Part shown: one piece after another, positions 38,009-46,620 of the stretch
Numbering within the stretch: the first letter of the stretch is position 1
How the letters are laid out: each line of letters opens with the position of its first letter
Assembly: GCA_900465915.1 (NCBI GenBank)
Contig: UBKJ01000019.1
Coordinates: forward strand, 1 to 50,377
DNA: 50,377 nt
Origin: Hyphomicrobiales bacterium
GTDB taxonomy: Bacteria; Pseudomonadota; Alphaproteobacteria; Rhizobiales; Rhizobiaceae
Reading direction: 5' to 3'
Translations under genes and position numbers: made by a program
The notes under the pieces: generated by a model
The model's database searches: none
Seen by the model: only the letters and a program-made list of their open reading frames with translations
Told to the model about the DNA's origin: nothing

Positions 38009-38097
38009 ATTTTGCCTTTTTGGCCACAAGTTGCCTTTAGGGCAGGCACGCGCTCCTTTTCCCAACGATTTCCAGGCTGCATCCGGTCTAATGCAGC

Positions 38098-38113
38098 TGT
38101 CGAATGACACGAT
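38098..38113. promoter_or_regulatory. Direct-repeat site 2, TGTCGAATGACACGAT
   Basis: Exact second copy of the site at 37993-38008; both are followed within a few bases by TTGCC. Placement suggests operators for the operon starting at 37918 or for the former gene at 38177. Confidence 0.5.
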
Positions 38114-38176
38114 CAATTGCCTTCTTGGGGTCGGAACAAGATTCGGAGATAATCGTGCGCTAAGACGGAACGCAGC

Positions 38177-38480
38177 ATGAACGCGTACCTACAGAGCGAC
38201 GAAGCAACGACAAATGTTAGAACAGCCTTGCGGGCCAGTGGACTCCCCTCGGGCCCGAGGAACATCATCTTTCGCAGTGACAGCGATCTCGATCCGCGCC
38301 GGCACTGGGATCGGGGTCTGCCATGTCGGGCTGGCTACGCGCGATTACGACCTTGTTCGCGTCCTGCCCGACGCTTTCACAATGGCATTTGGGACATGGG
38401 TGGTCGCCCAAGGCAAAGGCGCACGTACCGAACGTTTGTCGACCTTGTCGCAAAGGGCACCGAGTGGCGTGGTCACACCC
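38177..38480 (+). pseudogene. Remnant of a LysR-type regulator
   Basis: The two overlapping rightward frames together give the C-terminal effector domain of a LysR regulator. One frame has NIIFRSDSDLDPRRHW and the other GTGIGVCHVGLATRDYDLVRVLPDAF, then FGTWVV; in intact proteins these are continuous. The frame change and the missing N-terminal HTH show decay. The gene lies upstream of the sugar-acid cluster in the orientation of a former divergent regulator. Confidence 0.55.
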
Positions 38481-38715
38481 TCGCAACTTCTGGTGCTGAC
38501 CGGCATTTGCCCAGCGGAGCAGCAGACGGCCCGCGGCATCTCAACTCGTGCCGATCTGCAGGATGTCGGCGAGATACTTCTGGATCATCATGAAGTTTCG
38601 GTGGTCGCTCGCACCAAGGAGCACTAACTTCCATCGGGTCTCGGGTCTAAAGCGCGCAGCGCAGGCGTCGACAATTCGTTGAACGTGAGCCGAAGCCCCT
38701 GCCCCCATTAGGGCA

Positions 38716-39393
38716 CTAGTCGTGGTCTAGTTGTTGCTTGACGATTTCGGCTGCGTCTTTCAGATCCCGCTCGATCGCCGTCCTGGCACCGGCAGCGTCA
38801 CCAGACTCCAGCGCCGCCACAGCGTCGGAATGGCTAGTCTTTGAATCCAAGACACTGTCTCGACGCTTAGCGCTCCAATTCAGGACAGGTCCTACGCGAA
38901 GCCAAAGCTGATCGATCATTGTCACTAGGGTCTGTGAACCGGAGGCCTGATAGATTAAAAAATGAAACTGCCTATTAGCCTCGAGATACCTGATATGATT
39001 GTCGGTCTCCGCAGCCACCTCCATTTCGGTCAATAGCTTTCGGAGTTTTGCGAGCTCTTTGCCGGTCAGATTCTCGTTCGCCTTTTCCGTCGCCATGCCT
39101 TCTAGCGAAAGGCGGATCTCCGTCAGCTCGGAAAACACTCGCCGCCCGATTTGGGGAAGGCCGATCGTTCGGTTTGGACGGTTTTCTAGTGCGCCTTCGG
39201 CCACCAGGCGATGAAACGCCTCGCGGACCGGAATTTGGCTGACATCAAGAGCTTCTGCAAATTGGCGGGTGCTGAGGCCGTCCCCCGGCATGAACCGGCC
39301 ACTCGAAATAGCTTGCCGCACCTGATCGTAAACTTGAAGATTGGCAGCGCGGCTCTGAATCGGCTTGAAATCAACAACTGCCTTACCGGCCAT
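38716..39393 (-). CDS. GntR-family regulator with FCD domain
   Basis: The 225-residue protein starts at ATG 39391-39393 after GGAAATGGAGCGGAT; an upstream start at 39444 lies closer to the operator and lacks a good ribosome site. The winged helix is YDQVRQAISSGRFMPGDGLSTRQFAEALDVSQIPVREAFHRLVAEGALENR (read in order, residues 22-72). The C-terminal half is the helical FCD ligand-binding domain. It lies at the end of the transporter operon with its own upstream copy of the operator (39453-39469), which suggests autorepression. FCD proteins usually respond to sugar acids. I infer that it is the repressor of all five operator-bearing units. Confidence 0.85.
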   Translation of the reverse strand: MAGKAVVDFKPIQSRAANLQVYDQVRQAISSGRFMPGDGLSTRQFAEALDVSQIPVREAFHRLVAEGALENRPNRTIGLPQIGRRVFSELTEIRLSLEGMATEKANENLTGKELAKLRKLLTEMEVAAETDNHIRYLEANRQFHFLIYQASGSQTLVTMIDQLWLRVGPVLNWSAKRRDSVLDSKTSHSDAVAALESGDAAGARTAIERDLKDAAEIVKQQLDHD

Positions 39394-39452
39394 ATCCGCT
39401 CCATTTCCGTTGCATCGCAACGACTGAAAGATGTTAGTACCCATCTTGTATA

Positions 39453-39469
39453 TGCGATCTCACCTTGGG
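39453..39469. promoter_or_regulatory. Operator site, GntR gene
   Basis: TGCGATCTCACCTTGGG keeps the left half-site TGCGATCTCA of the consensus; the right half is degenerate. It lies about 60 bases upstream of the GntR start, between that gene and the SMP-30 gene. Confidence 0.6.
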
Positions 39470-39518
39470 TGAACAGGCCCCTCGATCGATCGCTTTTGTC
39501 CGATATCATCGCAGGGCT

Positions 39519-40421
39519 CTAACGCGCGGGATTGCTCTCAGCGACAGCGACGTGTCCCAAGGCAACCGTCTGACCCACGACTCCCGGCAAAACGGCTCTC
39601 CATAATCGACCCGTATAGTTCGCCTTGGTCGAAGTCCCCGGAATGCCGCCATCGGTTAGAAAGAGGGTCTCACCGACGAACACGCAGTTGGTCGGTGCGC
39701 CGCCGATACGAAGCGGCTCTTTCAACTCCCCACTACGCGATACAACTTCAACCGTGCCGCTATCTACCCCCGTGATATAAAAGTCGCCGTTTGCCGCGAG
39801 TTTCATTCCGTCGGGGACGACGTTCTCCGGGAGAATGCATACGACTTCAGGGGCGTTGTTTTTTATGCGGATCAAGGCTCTTGTGTAGGACTCCACCCAC
39901 ACCACCGATCCATCGTCTTCAATGACAATGCCGTTCGGATATGTCGGGCCGGTCTCCCAGACAACCTCACCTTTTCCACCGGGGCAGAGCTTGAAAATAC
40001 GGCCGACATTCGTTCGGCCAATGGGATCGAACGGGCCGCCCGGGTCCGTGAAGTAGAGACAACCATCCGAGCCAAAAACCAGATCGTTGGGCGCTTTCAG
40101 CTCGTTGCCAGCCACGCTCGTGGCTAGGACCTCGATTCTGCCGTCGCTTTCTACGACCTGAATGCTAGGGGGCTGTTGCTTCTCAGCACGCCAAGGACCG
40201 ATAACGCCGCCGTTTTGCGTGACGTAGATCGTACCGTCGTTGCCGGCCAACGCGGCGTTCGGACCGCCGCCGACGTCAGCAAACTGCTTGGTTTCGACAC
40301 CGTCGAATACCGTAAGCTGGCTTCTATAGGTTTCTACGAACACCAGGCGGCCGTCGGGCAACCGCGTTGGTCCTTCTGGCCAACCCAACCTTGTGGCGAC
40401 GACTTCACAGACGACCGACAT
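39519..40421 (-). CDS. SMP-30/gluconolactonase-type lactonase
   Basis: The 300-residue protein starts at ATG 40419-40421 after GGGAGGTAGT. It is a six-bladed beta-propeller of the SMP-30/gluconolactonase/LRE family: RLGWPEGPTRLPDGRLVFVE contributes the metal-binding Glu, APNDLVFGSDGCLYFTDPGG the Asn-Asp, YPNGIVIEDDGSVVWVES and PDGMKLAANGDFYITG the later blade residues. These enzymes hydrolyse sugar lactones to acids with a divalent metal. It is the last gene of the ABC operon, immediately downstream of the permease, so it probably opens the lactone formed from the imported sugar. Confidence 0.9.
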   Translation of the reverse strand: MSVVCEVVATRLGWPEGPTRLPDGRLVFVETYRSQLTVFDGVETKQFADVGGGPNAALAGNDGTIYVTQNGGVIGPWRAEKQQPPSIQVVESDGRIEVLATSVAGNELKAPNDLVFGSDGCLYFTDPGGPFDPIGRTNVGRIFKLCPGGKGEVVWETGPTYPNGIVIEDDGSVVWVESYTRALIRIKNNAPEVVCILPENVVPDGMKLAANGDFYITGVDSGTVEVVSRSGELKEPLRIGGAPTNCVFVGETLFLTDGGIPGTSTKANYTGRLWRAVLPGVVGQTVALGHVAVAESNPAR

Positions 40422-40467
40422 ACTACCTCCCACCCCGAAACGCAAACTCCAAGGTTCTATAATCACT

Positions 40468-41493
40468 TTACGATTTCACAAGTTCCTTCCCGTCGTCCCG
40501 AATAAGCGAGGCTTGCAGCAGAACGACAATCAAAAGGAAGACACCTCGGATCACCGACTGCCAGTAGGCCGACAGGCTGATCCATCCCATTCCGTTTTCG
40601 AAGTTCAAGATTGTGAAGATTACGCCCAGGAGCAGGACACCTGACAGTGTGGCTCCGAGCGAACCCTTTCCTCCGGTGAGGTGGGTACCGCCCACTACGA
40701 CGGCAGCGATTGCGAAAAGCTCCCATCCGCTGCCTTCCGTAGGCTGTCCGGCTCCGAATTGGGCCGCAAGGATTACTCCTGCGAGGCCAGCGAGGCCACC
40801 CGAAACGGCGTATGTCATCCACACGGTGAACTGGACCGGCAAGCCCATCATGCGTGAGCTGTTTTCGTTGCCCCCGATCGCCAGCAGACGCCTGCCAAAG
40901 GGCAAGAAATTCATGACCAAGCCACCGCACAGGAATGCTGCGACGGCAATCCAGCCGGGCGTCGGGAAATTGTAGAACGGAGAAAGAAGCGAGTACGTGA
41001 CCGGATCGATCTCAGGTTGGTACCTGGAGAACAAGCTCCCCTGACCAAGTTCTACAAATAAGCTGTCGTATGATACCGATACCGACTGGTTATCCGCTAA
41101 GTACAGCGCCAACCCATAGGCGGCCAGCATCGTCGCCAAGGTCGCGATGAATGGCGGCAAGCGCATCTGGGTGACGAAAAAGCCGTTTGCGATCCCCGCC
41201 GCGATCCCCGTAGCGGTTCCGGCGGTTAGACCCGCAACTAGCCCGCCCGCGCTGGCGAATGCCGACACAACACTTGCCAATGCTGCGACGCCGCCGACAG
41301 AAAGGTCGATTCCACCTGCCATGATAACCAGGCACATGCCAAGAGAAACCAGGGCGAACATCGAATTATATCGGACCACCGACAAGACGTTGAATTCGGT
41401 GAGGAAGCCATCGTAGCGGATCGAGCCGAAAGCGACGAGAGCAACGAGAGCCACAAGCACTCCGGCTCCAGGTGATAGGAGAAGCCTTTTCAT
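40468..41493 (-). CDS. Ribose-type ABC permease 2
   Basis: The 341-residue protein starts at ATG 41491-41493, overlapping the stop of the upstream permease (ATGA). It has about ten hydrophobic segments and the family signatures MCLVIMAGGIDLSVGGVAAL at 60-79 and VVVGGTHLTGGKGSLGATLSG at about 275-295. It pairs with the permease at 41490 as the second half of a transporter channel of the RbsC/XylH family. It has fewer basic residues than typical monosaccharide permeases. Confidence 0.9.
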   Translation of the reverse strand: MKRLLLSPGAGVLVALVALVAFGSIRYDGFLTEFNVLSVVRYNSMFALVSLGMCLVIMAGGIDLSVGGVAALASVVSAFASAGGLVAGLTAGTATGIAAGIANGFFVTQMRLPPFIATLATMLAAYGLALYLADNQSVSVSYDSLFVELGQGSLFSRYQPEIDPVTYSLLSPFYNFPTPGWIAVAAFLCGGLVMNFLPFGRRLLAIGGNENSSRMMGLPVQFTVWMTYAVSGGLAGLAGVILAAQFGAGQPTEGSGWELFAIAAVVVGGTHLTGGKGSLGATLSGVLLLGVIFTILNFENGMGWISLSAYWQSVIRGVFLLIVVLLQASLIRDDGKELVKS

Positions 41494-42497
41494 CTGCTGA
41501 ACTTTCGTTGTAGCCAAACCGCAAGTACAATCATGACGGCCTTCGCCAGCATCGCCAGGGAATCCGGCACACCGTTCGCGAGCAGGGTGTACCGGACAAG
41601 CTGAATGATGAGGGCCCCGTTCAGTGTTCCGAGGACGGTCGCCTTGCCTCCCGCCAGCAGCGTGCCGCCGACGGCAACCGCTGCAATGGCGTCGAGTTCC
41701 ATCAGCTTGCCCACGGTATTCGCATCAGCGGCAGAGTTGACCGCGACCACAAGGAGTCCTGCGACGCCTGCGCAAAACCCGGACGCGGCGTAAATTCCGA
41801 TGAGAACGCGGGAAACGGGGACGCCGGAGAGGAGACTTGCGTTGCGGTTGCCGCCAATCGCGAGTGCATAGCGGCCTGTTTTCGAACGACCGAGCCAGAT
41901 AACGGATGCGGCGACAAAGGCAGCCATAATCCAAATCATTCCGGGAATACCGAGAATGCGTCCGAGTGCGATCGACTGGAATGCGGGTTCGCTGAACACC
42001 TGAAGATTGCCGTTGGTCCAAACTTGCGCAAGGCCACGCCCGGCGATGAACAAGACGAGAGTGGCCACGATCGGTTGAATGCGAAATCGAGCGATCAGGA
42101 CGCCGTTGAAAGCCCCGAAGCAAGTCGCAACGAACACGGGAACGAGGATACCAAGTGCCAGATTCACGGCGGGATGCCAGTTTGGGGTGAAAACACCCAT
42201 GAACAGCGAGGGAGCCAACGCGCCAGAGATCGCCATGATTGATCCGACGGAGAGATCAATTCCGCCCGTAGCAACGACTAAGGTCATGCCAACCGCAACG
42301 ATCACAATGGTGCAGACCTGCGATAGGTTCACGGTCAGCGTCTGCATCGTCAGGAAATTGGGCGTGATGGCGATGTTTATCACGACAAGAACCGAGAGCG
42401 CGATGAGGGGACTTAGACGCCCAGCGTTGCTGGAAAGGGTTTGCCACACCAAACTCATCGTCCCGTCATGTGTGGTCGACTGATCAATTTGAGCCAT
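41490..42497 (-). CDS. Ribose-type ABC permease 1
   Basis: The 335-residue protein has the RbsC signatures MTLVVATGGIDLSVGSIMAI at about 75-94 and IAAVAVGGTLLAGGKATVLGTLNG near 265-288. About ten transmembrane helices are evident. The start ATG 42495-42497 overlaps the stop of the ATPase gene by 14 bases. The two permeases are related but distinct, so a heterodimer forms the channel, as in AraH/XylH-type systems with two permease genes. Confidence 0.9.
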   Translation of the reverse strand: MAQIDQSTTHDGTMSLVWQTLSSNAGRLSPLIALSVLVVINIAITPNFLTMQTLTVNLSQVCTIVIVAVGMTLVVATGGIDLSVGSIMAISGALAPSLFMGVFTPNWHPAVNLALGILVPVFVATCFGAFNGVLIARFRIQPIVATLVLFIAGRGLAQVWTNGNLQVFSEPAFQSIALGRILGIPGMIWIMAAFVAASVIWLGRSKTGRYALAIGGNRNASLLSGVPVSRVLIGIYAASGFCAGVAGLLVVAVNSAADANTVGKLMELDAIAAVAVGGTLLAGGKATVLGTLNGALIIQLVRYTLLANGVPDSLAMLAKAVMIVLAVWLQRKFSR

Positions 42498-43995
42498 GGG
42501 CCATAGCTTCCATAAGGGTCGATTCCGTCATCTGACTTCGCGGCACTTCCTTAATGCTGCGGCCATCGCGCAACACAACGCATCGATCTGCGATTTCCAA
42601 AAGCTCTTCCATCTCCGACGATATGACGAGAACGGAGGTACCATCGTGCGCTAGCCCGCGCAGGAGACGCTGGATCTCCGACCGAGCTCCAACGTCGATG
42701 CCCCGTGTCGGTTCATCCAGGATCATCAGCTTTGCGTTGAGGCACAGCCAACGGGCGAGCAGGACCTTTTGCTGATTTCCCCCCGAGAGCTCTCGAATGG
42801 GCTGTTCCGGCCCGGCACACTTGATGCCCAGTTGCTGGATGAACGAGTCCACCAGCCGTCTTTCCCTTTTCCGGTCCACAAATCCGAAGCGCGTCAGCTT
42901 TGGAAGAAGCGCAAGCGTGAGATTTTCGCGAATCGACATGAAGGGTATGATCCCCTCGGACTTGCGATCTTCAGCGCAGAAACCCATTCCAGCCTGGATT
43001 GCGTCGGCCGTGTCCATGAAATGGACTTCGTCGCCAAACCAACGGATCGTTCCCTTTACAACCTGGTTCGCGCCAAAGACGGCTTTCACTGTCTCGGTTC
43101 TCCCGGAGCCAAGCAAGCCCGCCACGCCGACGATCTCGCCATGGTTGACTGTCAGGCTGACGTCGTTGACCAATCTTGGGCATGCGAGCCCGCTGACGTC
43201 CAAGACCTTCGCTCCTGAAGGCTTGAGAGGCTCAGCGGGCGTTTCATGGCTGCGGACGACCGCCTCGATTGAGCGGCCCAGCATCATGGCAACCAACTCC
43301 AGCTTCGGGAGGTCGGCAATCGGGCCTTCGTGGACTTGGCCGCCATCGCGAAGGACGACGATGCGATCACACACCGAATAGAGTTCGTCCAGTTTGTGGC
43401 TAACGAACACGACCGACACGCCTGCCGACTTCAAGCGGCGGATGGTCGCGAAAAGGATCTCGACTTCGTCATCATGCAGAGAGGAGGTTGATTCATCCAT
43501 GATGACAATGCGCGCCTTCATGGAAACTGAGCGAGCAATGGCCACCATCTGCTGTACCGCAGTGCTGCATCGGCCGACGAGTTGCCAAACGTCGGCGTCG
43601 ATGTCGAATTCCGCCATCAGTTCGATGGCGTTTTTCTCCATTGCTTTCCAGTCCAGCAGGCCGAAGCGGTTCCTGATTTCTCGGCCAAGAAAGATGTTCT
43701 CGAGGATCGTTGCCGACGGAACCAGGTTGATCTCCTGGAAGATCGTGCTGACACCGCCGCGTTGTGCTTGAAGCGGCGTATGTGGAGTCCACGCCTTTCC
43801 ATCAAAGTCGATCTCTCCGGCGTCCCTTGAGGAGTAGCCGCTGAGGATGTTGATGAGCGTGGATTTTCCGGCGCCGTTTTGACCAATTAGGCCGAGAACC
43901 TCGCCTGGAAAGACGTCGAACGAGACTCCTTTGAGCGCCACGATAGAACCGAAGGACTTTCGCACGTCCCGAACGGTGAGAATTGGGTATTCCAT
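42484..43995 (-). CDS. Ribose-type ABC transporter ATPase, double domain
   Basis: The 503-residue protein has two ATPase domains. The first has Walker A GQNGAGKST at 38-46 and an atypical signature, CSTAVQQMVAIARS. The second has Walker A-like GLLGSGRTE at about 293-301, which is degenerate as in RbsA, and LSGGNQQK at about 407-414. This domain arrangement is typical of monosaccharide ATPases such as RbsA and MglA. The start ATG 43993-43995 lies 76 bases after the binding-protein stop, behind a hairpin. Confidence 0.9.
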   Translation of the reverse strand: MEYPILTVRDVRKSFGSIVALKGVSFDVFPGEVLGLIGQNGAGKSTLINILSGYSSRDAGEIDFDGKAWTPHTPLQAQRGGVSTIFQEINLVPSATILENIFLGREIRNRFGLLDWKAMEKNAIELMAEFDIDADVWQLVGRCSTAVQQMVAIARSVSMKARIVIMDESTSSLHDDEVEILFATIRRLKSAGVSVVFVSHKLDELYSVCDRIVVLRDGGQVHEGPIADLPKLELVAMMLGRSIEAVVRSHETPAEPLKPSGAKVLDVSGLACPRLVNDVSLTVNHGEIVGVAGLLGSGRTETVKAVFGANQVVKGTIRWFGDEVHFMDTADAIQAGMGFCAEDRKSEGIIPFMSIRENLTLALLPKLTRFGFVDRKRERRLVDSFIQQLGIKCAGPEQPIRELSGGNQQKVLLARWLCLNAKLMILDEPTRGIDVGARSEIQRLLRGLAHDGTSVLVISSEMEELLEIADRCVVLRDGRSIKEVPRSQMTESTLMEAMAHGSN

Positions 43996-44016
43996 GCCGG
44001 CCTACACTTTCTGCGG

Positions 44017-44054
44017 CTGCTGGCGGCGACTTGAGTATGGCCGCTCGCCAGCAG
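44017..44054 (-). other. Stem-loop between binding-protein and ATPase genes
   Basis: CTGCTGGCG at 44017-44025 and CGCCAGCAG at 44046-44054 form a perfect 9-base-pair stem with a 20-base loop in the spacer. Such stems often stabilise the upstream mRNA or partly terminate transcription, so that the binding protein is made in excess. T residues are not prominent. Confidence 0.55.
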
Positions 44055-44071
44055 TCCTTTCTCCGCTGGGA

Positions 44072-45061
44072 TCACCAGGCGGCCGTGAGCTTTTCTTTCG
44101 CGGTCTCGGGGGTGTATTCGCCATCAGGGTTGACGACCCACGGCTCGATCTTTTCGCCGTCTGCGTAGCGCAGCATGGACTCGAACGCTTTCGGCCCAAG
44201 CTTGGGGCTGCATTCGACAAGGTAGGCGACCTTTCCGTCGACCATCGCCTGAACGGTTTCCTTGCCGGCGTCGATGCCGAGGATAAGGATGTCCTTGCCG
44301 GGCTTCTTGCCGGCAGCCTCGATTGCGGCGATCGCGCCCATCGTCATTTCGTCGCTGTGCGAGTAGATCACGTCCGCATCCGGATGGGCCTGCAGCAGCG
44401 TTTCGACGACCTGCCGCCCCTTGTCTCGTGCAAAATCGCCCGACTGCGAAGCAAGGATGGTGAACTTGTCGTTTCCAGCCAAGACTCTGTCGAAGCCCTT
44501 CTTTCTGTCGTTGGCGGGCGAGGAGCCCGTCGTGCCTTCGATCTCGAGGATTTTCGCGCCTTCGGGTTTCAGTTTCAGCAGATACTCAGCGACCCGCTTG
44601 CCTTCGTCCACAAAGTCAGAGCCGATGAAAGTCAGATAGTCGCGTCCGGCTACCGCAAGTTTAGGATCGACGCCTCGGTCAAGCAGAATAACCGGGATGC
44701 CTGCGCGCTTGGCGGCGATCACCGCAGGAATGAGCGGCTTTTCTTCACGCGGTGCGATGAAAAGGACATCAACCCGCTGGGCGATGAGCGAGTTGACGTC
44801 TGATACCTGCTTCGCAGCCGATCCCCCTGCGTCAGCGAAGATCAACTGAATGCCAAGCCGTTCGGCCTCGGATTTCATGCTCTCAGTTTCTGCGATACGC
44901 CAGGTACCATTGCTTTCTGCCTGAGCGAAACCGACCTTGTAGTGGTCTTTCTTCTTAAGTTTCGGGTAGTCTGATGCGTGAGCAGAAACGCCCGACGCGA
45001 GCAGTACAACAGCACTTGTCGCCGTAGCCAAGAAGCCACGTCTGCCGATGTTCAACGTCAT
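44072..45061 (-). CDS. Ribose-type periplasmic sugar-binding protein
   Basis: The 329-residue protein has an N-terminal signal with twin arginines (GRRGFLATATSAVVLLASGVSAHA) and the typical binding-protein motifs of the RbsB/LacI fold. YKVGFAQAESNGTWRIAETESMKSEAERLGIQL, DVNSLIAQRVDVLFIAP and VIYSHSDEMTMGAIAAIEAAGKKPG read in order. It binds a monosaccharide or related polyol in the periplasm. The start ATG follows GGGAGGATGAGAAA. It is the first gene of the ABC operon, 46 bases behind the operator 45107-45123. Confidence 0.92.
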   Translation of the reverse strand: MTLNIGRRGFLATATSAVVLLASGVSAHASDYPKLKKKDHYKVGFAQAESNGTWRIAETESMKSEAERLGIQLIFADAGGSAAKQVSDVNSLIAQRVDVLFIAPREEKPLIPAVIAAKRAGIPVILLDRGVDPKLAVAGRDYLTFIGSDFVDEGKRVAEYLLKLKPEGAKILEIEGTTGSSPANDRKKGFDRVLAGNDKFTILASQSGDFARDKGRQVVETLLQAHPDADVIYSHSDEMTMGAIAAIEAAGKKPGKDILILGIDAGKETVQAMVDGKVAYLVECSPKLGPKAFESMLRYADGEKIEPWVVNPDGEYTPETAKEKLTAAW

Positions 45062-45106
45062 TTTCTCATCCTCCCAAAGCGCCGCCGAAAATCAAATGGC
45101 GCGTAA

Positions 45107-45123
45107 TGCGATCTCATATCGCA
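45107..45123. promoter_or_regulatory. Operator site, ABC operon
   Basis: TGCGATCTCATATCGCA is nearly perfectly palindromic: seven of eight pairs match. It lies 46 bases upstream of the binding-protein start, overlapping its promoter. Confidence 0.7.
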
Positions 45124-45674
45124 GTGATGGAATGCTTGTCAATATTTCTTCAAGCGGTCAGTGGACGCTTGCCGAACATGTCGGGCGACACGAAACCAGC
45201 CGTCGCGCTATGGGGGGATGGCGGTTGATCATCCAAACCGCGATCTCGGCTGGCTGACGACCGGCCATAGCTCTTAGTCCCAGCGCAATCATTGAGAGGG
45301 CCTGCCGAAAGTGCCTCTCTGGCAGCCGGCCTGGGCGGGGCAGCATCGGAGAATTCGACGGATTCTTTCCGCCAATATTGCATCGAGGGTATCCAAGTCG
45401 GGTTTGGCCCGGGACAAAACGACGATGGCGGCTCTTTGGCTTTCAAGTGTCCCGGATGGGCGTTCCCCGTGCCATTTGCCGGTACCGGTGACAGCTGCTG
45501 TCTTCCTTTCGAATGCCAGGCAGTCTTTCCATGCATAAAATATGAAACCGCCTGCTGTGTGGTCCGTCTTTCGGCAAAATGGCAGTGCGATCGGCCGACG
45601 GGGATCCACGTGCGCGCTCTTAAATCGCGAGGGCCCGTTGCTTTGGCCTATGAATGCTAGAATCCGCCTTACGC
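45124..45674. other. Intergenic region between the two operons
   Basis: About 550 bases between the ABC operon and the dehydrogenase. Open frames of 120-130 residues exist on both strands, but they have no ribosome sites and Ser/Arg-rich composition typical of shadows. A fragment reading LSMIALGLRAMAG and MINRHPP occurs on the minus strand; it might be a decayed gene, but I cannot identify it. Confidence 0.4.
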
Positions 45675-46619
45675 TCAGCTCCACCGAAGCGTTTCGAGAA
45701 TCGACTTGAGCTTCAAGAGCGCAAAATCGCGCTTGCGGAAAAGCTCCGAAGAGGGTTCGGAATAGTCATAGAAGCCCTTTCCGGAAAGGACGCCTTCATA
45801 ACCTTGCTCTACGCGGGCTTCGAGCAGTTTGCTTACGGTAGGGGAGGTCGGAGGGATGTAGGTGCCGCCTCGATGGCTATCGCGCACATTTCTCAGCCCG
45901 GTATAGTCGATCTTTCGAAATTGTCCCATCAGAGCCAGCCGCGCAGCGAGGCCGTGCATGATCGCGTTGTCGATTTCCTCGGCGGTGGCAACACCCTGGT
46001 CTATGAGGCTGAAGATTTCAGACTCGATAGCCATTTGGATGCGGTTGGCCACATAGCCTGGGATGAATCTCTTGATCTTGGTTGGTTTCTTTCCGTGCAA
46101 GATGAGCCAAGCGGCGAGTTCATCCAGCAGCATGGGTGGCGCATCCGGGCCCACGACAATATCGACGAGGTCGATGATATAGGGGGGAGTGTACCAATGC
46201 ATGATGACGGACTTGGTACGCAGGCCCTCCGGCAGAAGCGGAAAGATGTCTAAATATGACGTGTTGCTGGCGAGAATCGCGCTGGGCTCGACCATCGGTG
46301 CCAAGGTTTCGAACAGAGCCGCCTTGGCTTGCGCATTCTCTGTGATCGCTTCTATCACCAAGTCGGCGCCTGATACCGCGTCCGCAAGATCGTCGGACAT
46401 CGCAATGTGTTTTGCCGCTGCCTGGACTTCGTTTGTCGAACTGACACCGGCGTCCAACAGGGTTGCGAGCGCCGCATCGATCTGTTTCGGTGCGCGGTTG
46501 CGCATCTCCGGAGAGCTGTCGTAGAGCGTTATCTTGGCACCGGTACCGCTGAGGGCCACGGCGATGCCGTGCCCCATCAGTCCTGCGCCGATGATCGCTA
46601 TTTTGTCTATCTTGATCAT
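45675..46619 (-). CDS. NAD-dependent 3-hydroxyacyl-CoA dehydrogenase-like protein
   Basis: I start this 314-residue protein at ATG 46617-46619. GAGLMG at 11-16 is the Rossmann dinucleotide-binding motif. Family blocks include ADLVIEAITENAQAKAALFETL, ILASNTSYLDIFPL and MHWYTPPYIIDLVDIV, where the histidine of HWYTPP corresponds to HFFNP in 3-hydroxyacyl-CoA dehydrogenases. C-terminal blocks PGYVANRIQMAIESEIFSLIDQGVATAEEIDNA and GLRNVRDSH follow. L-gulonate and 3-hydroxyacid dehydrogenases use this same fold on non-CoA substrates, so a sugar-acid oxidation is possible here. The start follows the ThDP enzyme stop by one base (TGA-A-ATG), so the two are coupled. Confidence 0.85.
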   Translation of the reverse strand: MIKIDKIAIIGAGLMGHGIAVALSGTGAKITLYDSSPEMRNRAPKQIDAALATLLDAGVSSTNEVQAAAKHIAMSDDLADAVSGADLVIEAITENAQAKAALFETLAPMVEPSAILASNTSYLDIFPLLPEGLRTKSVIMHWYTPPYIIDLVDIVVGPDAPPMLLDELAAWLILHGKKPTKIKRFIPGYVANRIQMAIESEIFSLIDQGVATAEEIDNAIMHGLAARLALMGQFRKIDYTGLRNVRDSHRGGTYIPPTSPTVSKLLEARVEQGYEGVLSGKGFYDYSEPSSELFRKRDFALLKLKSILETLRWS

Positions 46620-46620
46620 T

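Noticed and set aside
45289..45684. 131-residue leftward and 122-residue rightward frames
   Set aside because: Overlap each other on opposite strands, neither with a ribosome site or a recognisable domain.
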